A stretch of 5,248 nt of DNA, taken from DATLCI01 sp046714215. GTDB lineage: Bacteria; Acidobacteriota; Terriglobia; Terriglobales; Acidobacteriaceae. The position numbers and the translations under genes were made by a program. Below, one piece after another: positions 1 through 4,208 of this stretch (positions are counted from its first letter, which is position 1; each line of letters begins with the position of its first letter). The stretch spans positions 1 through 5,248 of the forward strand of contig JBKKBM010000142.1 of NCBI GenBank assembly GCA_046714215.1, given 5' to 3'. A model generated the notes under the pieces. The model ran no database searches, was not told the origin of the DNA, and worked only from the letters and a program-made list of their open reading frames with translations.

Positions 1-620
1 GCGTGGTCTATGCCGCTTCTTCGTCCGCCTATGGCGAAACCCCGACGCTGCCCAAGCGCGAAGACATGGCGCCCAGTCCCATCTCGCCCTACGCCGTGCA
101 AAAACTTTGTGCGGAGCAATACATGACGTCCTTCTATCGCGTCTATGGACTGGAAACCGTCTCGCTCCGTTACTTCAATGTCTTTGGTCCGTATCAGGAT
201 CCTACGTCGATGTATTCCGGAGTGCTCGCCAAATTCTGTACGGCCATGCTCCAGGGCCAGGCGCCGACCATCTACGGCGATGGCGAACAGAGCCGCGATT
301 TCACCTATATCGACAACACCGTCGCCGCCAATCTGCTGGCGGTCGCCGCGCCGGCGGCCCAGGTCGCGGGACGAGTCTTTAACGTCGCCACCGGCCGGCG
401 CTACACCTTGAATCAGACTGTCGAGATCCTGCGCGGCATCACCGGCTACCGCGGAAAGGTCAATTACGAACCGGAGCGCAAGGGCGATATCAAACATTCC
501 CTGGCGGATATCTCCGCCGCGCAGGGCGCGATGGGGTATAAACCGAGCGTCGATTTTGAGGAAGGATTGCAGCGCACCGTGAGCTGGTATCGTACGCAGT
601 TGGTTCCCCAAAAAACATAG
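1..620 (+). CDS. NAD-dependent sugar-nucleotide 4-epimerase (WbpP/GalE-like), 5'-partial
   Basis: C-terminal part (about 205 residues) of an extended short-chain dehydrogenase/reductase; the Rossmann GxxGxxG half, probably 100-120 residues, lies left of the window. The reading frame is open to the first base, so the GTG at base 3 is not the real start. Numbering from that codon, the catalytic set is visible: SSSAYG at 6-11 (Ser of the triad) and Y30-xxx-K34 in SPYAVQK. Also present are LRYFNVFGPYQDP (56-68), the nucleotide-sugar segment IYGDGEQSRDFTYIDN (90-105) and GDIKHSLADIS (161-171). Wording and order closely follow Pseudomonas WbpP, a UDP-GlcNAc/UDP-Glc 4-epimerase. Ser166 sits where GALE enzymes carry the residue that controls access of N-acetylated substrates; a small residue there suggests UDP-GlcNAc/GalNAc can be used. 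The likely role is cytoplasmic supply of precursors for surface polysaccharide. Other epimerase or dehydratase specificities cannot be excluded. No clear terminator follows the stop. Confidence 0.9.
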   Translation, partial: VVYAASSSAYGETPTLPKREDMAPSPISPYAVQKLCAEQYMTSFYRVYGLETVSLRYFNVFGPYQDPTSMYSGVLAKFCTAMLQGQAPTIYGDGEQSRDFTYIDNTVAANLLAVAAPAAQVAGRVFNVATGRRYTLNQTVEILRGITGYRGKVNYEPERKGDIKHSLADISAAQGAMGYKPSVDFEEGLQRTVSWYRTQLVPQKT

Positions 621-628
621 GCAGGATA

Positions 629-657
629 TTGATTTCCATAGGGTTTATCGCAAAAAT
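629..657 (+). promoter_or_regulatory. Possible sigma70-type promoter for the LytTR gene
   Basis: TTGATT at 629-634 and AAAAAT at 652-657 are separated by 17 bases and each match the consensus -35/-10 hexamers at four positions. They lie in the 103-base gap between the epimerase stop and the LytTR start. This would give a leader of about 60 bases. The match is by eye only and the alternative, read-through from the epimerase gene, is open. Confidence 0.22.
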
Positions 658-713
658 GCCCGGAACTTAATTTTCTTACTACCGTATTCCAGTCCATCAC
701 GTCTAAAAACGAC

Positions 714-720
714 GAGGTGG
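714..720 (+). promoter_or_regulatory. Ribosome binding site of the LytTR gene
   Basis: GAGGTGG ends three bases before the ATG at 724 (four from the GAGGTG core). It supports this ATG as the start and rules out the need for a longer protein with an upstream receiver domain. Confidence 0.6.
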
Positions 721-723
721 AAA

Positions 724-1215
724 ATGGTCATCCGCGCCCTGACCCCGGAAACTGGTAATTCCCTAAGCTCTCTCTCCCCGGCTGTTCCTGACAACAACTT
801 CTCACCCGTAAACCGTGAAGCGAAGTCGGCTTCCGCTAGCAAGTTCGAGCGCTTGGTCTTCAAGACGCGCGGACGCGTCGTCTTCGTTCGCCTGGAAGAT
901 ATCCAGTGGGTTTCGGCGGAAGGCAACTACCTGCGTCTCCATCTGGAGAAGGAATCGTATCTTCTCCGCGCCACCATGGCTTCCATGGAGAACCGCGTCT
1001 CACCGGATCTCTTCCTGCGCATCCATCGCTCCACTATGGTCAATCTCCGGTTCGTCAAAGAGATGGACATGGGAGCCGCGCCGGGAGAATCCGCGGTGGT
1101 GTTGGAGAACGGGACTCGCCTGAACTTGAGCCGCGGTTACCGTCATCGCCTGAAGAACCTGATCAGTCGCTGGAACTCGGCCCAGCCGTCTGCCGACCAG
1201 CGGGCGCAGTCCTAA
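724..1215 (+). CDS. Stand-alone LytTR-domain DNA-binding regulator
   Basis: 163-residue protein. Residues 1-40 are a Ser/Pro/Asn-rich, probably disordered tail with no recognisable domain. Residues about 41-148 form a LytTR DNA-binding domain: FVRLEDIQWVSAEGNYLRLH (54-73) contains the typical acidic/aromatic 'I-x-W-x-x-A-x-x-NY' block. DLFLRIHRSTMVNLRFV (95-111) carries the conserved 'F-x-R-I-H-R-S-x-x-VN' signature, and LENGTRLNLSRGYR (127-140) is the closing 'nG-x-x-L-x-x-SR-x-Y' strand. Most LytTR proteins are response regulators of about 240 residues with an N-terminal receiver; none is present, and an SD directly precedes the ATG, so the short form seems genuine. It probably binds DNA in the cytoplasm and controls transcription without direct phosphorylation. 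Its position just after a polysaccharide-type gene may hint at a target, but that is inference. It ends 29 bases from the convergent DCC gene. Confidence 0.88.
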   Translation: MVIRALTPETGNSLSSLSPAVPDNNFSPVNREAKSASASKFERLVFKTRGRVVFVRLEDIQWVSAEGNYLRLHLEKESYLLRATMASMENRVSPDLFLRIHRSTMVNLRFVKEMDMGAAPGESAVVLENGTRLNLSRGYRHRLKNLISRWNSAQPSADQRAQS

Positions 1216-1244
1216 CCGGACCGCGCCTTTCCCCGCGAAATGAG

Positions 1245-1640
1245 TTAGTCCAGAAAACGGCTCCGCAACTCCGTCGGCAGGAGGGGACACATCTCCGTCG
1301 TTCTTCCAAAAATCCCATAGCGCACCTTCGCTACGAATCGGTAGCCGAGGTCGCGCACCGGCCGCGGCAGCAGCGCGATCGCCCCCGCCGATCGCGCCCA
1401 ACCCAATTGGCGCAGTATGAAGATCACGGCATCAGAGCGAGTGGACAAGTGTCCGGATTCATCCCGCACTACCAGACTGCCGGGTAGCCCCACCTTCGCG
1501 TCGAGCGGAACCAATTGCGTGAAGGTTTCTCCCTGGAGTGGGGCAAACGTAAAGATCGCCGTCGGATCATGGGCCACTACCCAGCGCACCAACCCGTGGC
1601 ACAGTGCACATTGACCGTCATAAAAAAGGATTGGTTTCAC
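1245..1640 (-). CDS. DCC-family (DUF393) thiol-disulfide oxidoreductase-like protein
   Basis: 131 residues. The N-terminus reads ILFYDGQCALCHGLVRWV, giving the family-defining D8-G-x-C11-x-x-C14 motif, a predicted thioredoxin-like redox-active pair. The C-terminal part shows the other family hallmarks: RYGIFG (107-112), then a third conserved cysteine at 118 in EMCPLLP and a final RFLD. Length is usual for the family (about 110-140). No signal peptide or membrane helix is seen, so it is probably cytoplasmic. The start is GTG, supported by GAGG four bases upstream (1645-1648). An ATG ten bases upstream is out of frame. Its substrate is unknown; the biochemical role of this family is poorly established. 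It is divergent from the MarR gene and shares a 93-base intergenic region with it, which suggests possible joint control. It converges on the LytTR gene with no obvious terminator between them. Confidence 0.87.
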   Translation of the reverse strand: MKPILFYDGQCALCHGLVRWVVAHDPTAIFTFAPLQGETFTQLVPLDAKVGLPGSLVVRDESGHLSTRSDAVIFILRQLGWARSAGAIALLPRPVRDLGYRFVAKVRYGIFGRTTEMCPLLPTELRSRFLD

Positions 1641-1665
1641 GCCGCCTCATTGTGTCCGGGGGAAA

Positions 1666-1680
1666 TATCGTGTCCCGATA
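1666..1680. promoter_or_regulatory. Inverted repeat in the DCC/MarR divergent region, candidate operator
   Basis: TATCG-TGTCC-CGATA is a perfect inverted repeat with 5-base arms and a 5-base centre, in the 93-base region between two divergent genes, one of which encodes a MarR regulator. MarR proteins usually bind 15-20 base palindromes near their own promoter, so this is a candidate operator. A second GTGTCC at 1652-1657 lies 18 bases before the one inside the repeat (1670-1675). Short arms make chance occurrence plausible. Confidence 0.25.
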
Positions 1681-1698
1681 GCCACCGCATTTTCCAGA

Positions 1699-1727
1699 TT
1701 GAATCCCATCGCTCCGCAGATTACCCT
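1699..1727 (+). promoter_or_regulatory. Possible promoter of the MarR gene (leaderless arrangement)
   Basis: TTGAAT at 1699-1704 and TACCCT at 1722-1727, spaced by 17 bases, are weak -35/-10 matches (four and three positions). The -10-like box ends six bases before the GTG at 1734, and no Shine-Dalgarno sequence precedes that GTG. A leaderless mRNA would fit both observations, but the boxes are poor. Confidence 0.17.
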
Positions 1728-1733
1728 CTCTCC

Positions 1734-2183
1734 GTGCCAACTCACCACCAAGGAACGCCCGCGCAGGTCCGCGCCTTGGAGCTCATCATCAAGCTTTCTC
1801 GCTGCCATGAATCGCTGAATCATCGGCTGGAGATCGACCTGGAAGCCGCCGGCCTCACGACCAGCCAGTTCGGCGTCCTGGAAGCCCTGTGGCATCTGGG
1901 CCCCCTCTGCCTGAGTGAATTGGCCAAAAAGCTCCTGCGGACTGGGGGCAATCTTACGCTGGTCGCCAGCAACCTGGAGCGCGACGGCCTGGTCAAACGC
2001 CGGCGCAGCAAAGAAGACCGCCGTTATTATCAGATATCCCTCACAGCGAAGGGCGAGCAACGGGTGCGCCAGGTGTTTCCACAGCATCTTGCGCGGCTGG
2101 TCAAGCTGGTCGAGGGACTGCAACCCGCTGAGCAAAAAGAGCTTGCACGCCTGTGCAAGAAGCTGGGGCGGGCTATCGCTTGA
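1734..2183 (+). CDS. MarR-family winged-helix transcriptional regulator
   Basis: 149 residues from the GTG at 1734, matching the usual MarR length of 140-150. An N-terminal dimerisation helix (about 12-38) is followed by LTTSQFGVLEALWHLGPLCL (41-60). The helix-turn-helix is SELAKKLLRTGGNLTLVASNLERDGLV (61-87), with the recognition helix about 70-83. The wing RRRSKEDRRYYQISLTAKG (89-107) contains the conserved D95-R96, and a C-terminal dimer helix closes the protein. Cysteines are at 24, 59 and 141; none aligns with the sensing Cys near the N-terminus of OhrR, so peroxide sensing by that mechanism is not supported. The start is uncertain: the frame stays open upstream to 1515 but there runs antisense to the DCC gene. 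GTG 1734 lacks a good SD; TTG 1776 is an alternative. It is expected to act as a dimeric, ligand-responsive repressor. Likely targets are its own promoter, the divergent DCC gene and the pirin operon 74 bases downstream. Confidence 0.85.
   Translation: MPTHHQGTPAQVRALELIIKLSRCHESLNHRLEIDLEAAGLTTSQFGVLEALWHLGPLCLSELAKKLLRTGGNLTLVASNLERDGLVKRRRSKEDRRYYQISLTAKGEQRVRQVFPQHLARLVKLVEGLQPAEQKELARLCKKLGRAIA
2142..2159. repeat. Perfect 7-base inverted repeat inside the 3' end of the MarR gene
   Basis: CTTGCAC-GCCT-GTGCAAG has seven perfectly paired bases per arm and a 4-base loop, ending 21 bases before the MarR stop codon. As RNA it is a stable small hairpin; as DNA it is an 18-base palindrome about 100 bases before the pirin start. 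A TTTTT run at 2184-2188 follows, but 24 bases after the stem, too far for an ordinary intrinsic terminator. It may be an operator, an RNA processing element, or chance in coding sequence. Confidence 0.35.
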
Positions 2184-2195
2184 TTTTTGCAACTA

Positions 2196-2218
2196 CTTCA
2201 ACATTAAAGCATCTAGAT
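2196..2218. promoter_or_regulatory. Paired palindromes upstream of the pirin gene, candidate operator
   Basis: The 74-base gap between MarR and pirin is AT-rich at its start. It holds the imperfect palindrome CTTCAACATTAAAG (2196-2209, five of seven pairs match), then after one base the perfect 8-base palindrome ATCTAGAT (2211-2218). A TTGCAA box at 2187-2192 could serve as a -35, but I see no convincing -10 at the right distance. The region is the natural place for MarR control of the pirin operon; the specific site is a guess. Confidence 0.25.
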
Positions 2219-2244
2219 AAGTGTCGCGGAACATCGCGCCGGAA

Positions 2245-2250
2245 AAGAGG
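2245..2250 (+). promoter_or_regulatory. Ribosome binding site fixing the pirin start
   Basis: AAGAGG lies seven bases before the ATG at 2258. The open frame extends left to 2153 inside the MarR gene, but only the ATG at 2258 has this signal and gives the family-typical N-terminus MITLRQSADRG. Confidence 0.6.
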
Positions 2251-2257
2251 TAGAGAG

Positions 2258-2965
2258 ATGATCACCTTACGCCAAAGCGCCGATCGCGGGCAAGCCGATC
2301 ATGGCTGGCTGTTCGCCCGCCATAGCTTTTCTTTCGCCAACTATTACGACCCGCGCAATATGGGCTATCGTGCCCTGCGCGTGATCAATGAGGACGTAGT
2401 CCAGCCCGGCCAGGGCTTCGGGACTCACGCCCACAATGACATGGAGATCATCACGTACGTCCTCGAGGGCGCGCTGGAACATAAGGACAGCATGGGGAAC
2501 ACCGGCGTCATCCGCCCCGGCGAAGTGCAATACATGAGCGCCGGCAGTGGCGTGCGGCACAGTGAGTTCAATCACTCGAAGACCGAGCCCGTGCATCTGC
2601 TGCAGATCTGGCTGCTGCCCAACCAGGAAGGTGTGAAGCCGCAGTATGCGGAGAGCAAGCTGCCTGACGCGGAGCGTCGCGGCAAATTGAAACTCGTGGC
2701 TGCGGGAAGCCCCAACGGCAGCGGCGCTTTTCACATCAACCAGGATGTGCAGCTATTTGCCTCGCTGCTGCTCAAAGGGCAGAGCGTGGAGCATCGGCTC
2801 GCCTCAGGACGCGGCGCGTATCTGCAACTGGCGCGCGGCTCCGTCACCCTTAACGGGCAGAAGCTCGAAGCGGGCGATGGGGCCATCGTGGAGCAGGAGT
2901 CCATCATCACGATCGCCGGTGCCAGTGACCAACACGCCGAGTTCCTGTTATTTGACCTGAACTAA
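2258..2965 (+). CDS. Pirin family protein (YhhW-type, quercetin 2,3-dioxygenase-like)
   Basis: 235 residues, a bicupin of the pirin family and close in length and wording to E. coli YhhW (about 231). The N-terminal cupin contains HGWLFARHSFSFANYYDP (15-32), RALRVINEDVVQPGQGFGTH (38-57) and DMEIITYVLEGALEHKDSMG (61-80). The metal site is complete: H57 and H59 in THAHND, H101 and E103 in VRHSEFN. The C-terminal half (about 125-235) is the second, metal-free cupin ending in LLFDLN. YhhW and human pirin show quercetinase activity in vitro; the physiological substrate is unclear. A cytoplasmic dioxygenase or redox-sensing role toward quinone or flavonoid-like aromatics is inferred. The gene lies 74 bases after MarR and 80 bases before the FMN reductase, same strand, so probably one regulatory unit. 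TTGACC at 2952-2957 with GACAAT at 2977-2982 (19-base spacing) could be a weak internal promoter for the next gene. Confidence 0.93.
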   Translation: MITLRQSADRGQADHGWLFARHSFSFANYYDPRNMGYRALRVINEDVVQPGQGFGTHAHNDMEIITYVLEGALEHKDSMGNTGVIRPGEVQYMSAGSGVRHSEFNHSKTEPVHLLQIWLLPNQEGVKPQYAESKLPDAERRGKLKLVAAGSPNGSGAFHINQDVQLFASLLLKGQSVEHRLASGRGAYLQLARGSVTLNGQKLEAGDGAIVEQESIITIAGASDQHAEFLLFDLN

Positions 2966-3033
2966 TGATCTGAACTGACAATCTCAACTAATCGCATCCG
3001 GAGAGGTGCGCGCCGAATCGAACACAGGTACGC

Positions 3034-3039
3034 AAGGAG
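3034..3039 (+). promoter_or_regulatory. Strong ribosome binding site of the FMN reductase gene
   Basis: AAGGAG sits six bases before the ATG at 3046. It is the best Shine-Dalgarno match in the window and suggests efficient translation of the reductase. Confidence 0.7.
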
Positions 3040-3045
3040 TTTTTA

Positions 3046-3648
3046 ATGGCTTACGTTCCCGCTCATGTTCCAAAGATACTTGCCTTCGCCGGTAGTACCC
3101 GCTCCGCTTCGTTCAACAAGCAGTTGGTCAAAGTCGGAGCGCGGGGCGCCGAAGGCGCGGGCGCGCAAGTCACGCTGCTCGATCTGCGCGACCTGAAGTT
3201 GCCGTTATATGACGGTGATGACGAATCGGAAAACGGTCTTCCGGAGGGCACCGTCCGTTGGAAGGAGTTGTTGAAAGCGCACGACGCCCTGCTGATCTCT
3301 TCACCGGAGTACAACAGCTCCATTTCCGGCGTTCTGAAGAACGCCATTGACTGGGCGTCACGTCCCGCGCCCAACGAAGCGCCGCTCGAGTGCTTTGATG
3401 GTAAGGTCGCCGCGCTGCTCAGCGCTTCGCCCGGCGCGCTGGGCGGCCTGCGCGGTTTGGTGACGCTGCGGTCAATCCTCGGCAATATCAAGGTCATCGT
3501 GCTGCCTGATCAAGTTGCTGTGAGCAAAGCCAATGAAGCCTTCAACGACGATGGCACGATGAGGAATCCCAAGCAGCAGGAGTCAGTCGAAAAGATCGGT
3601 GCGGGGCTCGCGCATTTTGTCGCACGGCTGAAAGGTGCCACGGCGTGA
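3046..3648 (+). CDS. NAD(P)H-dependent FMN reductase (YieF/ChrR-like quinone reductase)
   Basis: 200 residues, single flavodoxin-like domain of the NADPH-dependent FMN reductase family. The FMN-phosphate loop is GSTRSASFNKQL (16-27) after the first strand ILAFA. SPEYNSSISGVLKNAIDWAS (86-105) is the characteristic segment that contacts the isoalloxazine ring, seen as PEYN...PGVLKNAIDW in E. coli YieF/ChrR. SASPGALGGLRG (126-137) forms the third flavin-contact loop. No signal peptide, so cytoplasmic. Family members transfer electrons from NAD(P)H to quinones, chromate, azo or nitro compounds, often by two-electron steps that avoid semiquinones. Substrate here is unknown; quinone reduction is favoured by the pirin neighbour. 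The start has a strong SD. The stop TGA overlaps the GTG of the DinB gene, indicating a shared transcript and translational coupling. Confidence 0.93.
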   Translation: MAYVPAHVPKILAFAGSTRSASFNKQLVKVGARGAEGAGAQVTLLDLRDLKLPLYDGDDESENGLPEGTVRWKELLKAHDALLISSPEYNSSISGVLKNAIDWASRPAPNEAPLECFDGKVAALLSASPGALGGLRGLVTLRSILGNIKVIVLPDQVAVSKANEAFNDDGTMRNPKQQESVEKIGAGLAHFVARLKGATA

Positions 3649-4124
3649 CGAGCAAGACGCCCTCGCGGGGCGAGCGGCTGGCCGACCAGCTTCGTCGATC
3701 CCACCATGGCGCCGCGTGGCACGGGCCGTCGCTCGCTGAAATATTAGAGGGAGTGACAGCGAAGCAAGCCGCGTCCCGGCCGATCAAAGATGCGCACAGC
3801 ATCTGGGAGCTGGTGCTGCACATTGCCGTGTGGCAGAAGCACATTCTCGACCGTCTGGAGCGTGGTGGCATGGCTGAGATTCCGGACGAACTTGATTGGC
3901 CCCAGGTAGGCGAAACAACGGATGCTGCATGGAAAGCAGCGCGGGCGCAGCTCGCAAAGAACAATGAAGATCTGGCGCGCGCGGTAGAAAAGTTAGACGA
4001 CGCCAAACTTCACTCGCGCGTTCGCGGCAAAGATTACGACTTCCACTTCATGCTCGACGGCATGTCGCAGCACAACCTCTATCACGCCGGCCAGATCGCG
4101 CTGCTAAAGAAGACCACCGAATAA
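3645..4124 (+). CDS. DinB/YfiT-superfamily protein (putative metal-dependent hydrolase or thiol transferase)
   Basis: 159 residues, typical for the four-helix-bundle DinB_2/YfiT superfamily. HSIWELVLHIAVWQ (51-64) is the signature helix with ligand H59. SQHNLYHAGQIALLKK (141-156) supplies H143 and H147. Together H59/H143/H147 form the expected metal triad, so the active site looks intact. The GTG start at 3645 overlaps the preceding stop as GTGA, and an AAGG core at 3632-3635 lies at useful distance, supporting the start. Despite the name, most members are not DNA-damage proteins: characterised relatives include thiol S-transferases using bacillithiol, mycothiol or glutathione, and other small-molecule enzymes. 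Coupling to the flavin reductase suggests joint action on the same toxic compounds, which is inference. The last four codons lie in a 10-base direct repeat that continues past the stop. Confidence 0.9.
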   Translation: MTSKTPSRGERLADQLRRSHHGAAWHGPSLAEILEGVTAKQAASRPIKDAHSIWELVLHIAVWQKHILDRLERGGMAEIPDELDWPQVGETTDAAWKAARAQLAKNNEDLARAVEKLDDAKLHSRVRGKDYDFHFMLDGMSQHNLYHAGQIALLKKTTE

Positions 4125-4141
4125 TTTGATAACCGAATAAT
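4116..4141. repeat. Tandem 10-base direct repeat across the DinB stop codon
   Basis: ACCGAATAAT occurs at 4116-4125 and again at 4132-4141, a 16-base period. The first copy contains the DinB stop TAA (4122-4124). This looks like a small local duplication at the gene end; no function is evident. Confidence 0.5.
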
Positions 4142-4157
4142 CTCGGAATCGATTATC
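4128..4157. terminator. Weak hairpin between the convergent DinB and M24 genes
   Basis: GATAACCGA (4128-4136) and TCGATTATC (4149-4157) pair over nine bases with one C/A mismatch on the + strand, which becomes a G-U wobble on the - strand. The loop is 12 bases. Neither side carries a proper U-run, so it is at best a weak terminator, better suited to the M24 transcript. The rest of this 84-base convergent gap holds only a tiny AT-rich hairpin (4173-4185). Confidence 0.25.
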
Positions 4158-4208
4158 AGCTTATACGGTCACAGATTTTCAATCTTCCCTGGGCCTCTCT
4201 GCGGTCTA

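Noticed and set aside
1000..1401. 133-residue open frame on the - strand opposite the LytTR gene and into the DCC gene
   Set aside because: Low-complexity Gly/Ala/Arg composition, overlaps two well supported genes, and has no recognisable domain.
906..1487. 193-residue + strand open frame through the LytTR and DCC genes
   Set aside because: Arg/Pro/His-rich shadow translation of a GC-rich coding region; no motif and no family resemblance.
1515..1733. N-terminal extension of the MarR frame
   Set aside because: About 73 residues without MarR similarity, most of them antisense to the DCC gene; MarR proteins are normally 140-150 residues.
2153..2257. N-terminal extension of the pirin frame into the MarR gene
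   Set aside because: The added 35 residues resemble no pirin N-terminus, overlap MarR, and the ATG at 2258 has a proper SD and a family-typical first residue run.
2267..2734. 155-residue - strand open frame within the pirin gene
   Set aside because: Fully antisense to a strongly supported gene, with no SD or motif.
2957..2976. Direct repeat CTGAACT (2957-2963 and 2970-2976) at the pirin stop
   Set aside because: Only seven bases, no symmetry and no link to a start or promoter; easily chance.
3063..3497. 144-residue - strand open frame within the FMN reductase gene
   Set aside because: Fully antisense to a clear flavodoxin-fold gene; Ser/Arg/Pro-rich shadow. The similar 3542-4006 frame opposite DinB is rejected for the same reason.
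4173..4185. AGATT-TTC-AATCT hairpin as terminator
   Set aside because: Five mostly A-T pairs with a 3-base loop and no U-run; too weak to stand as a terminator.
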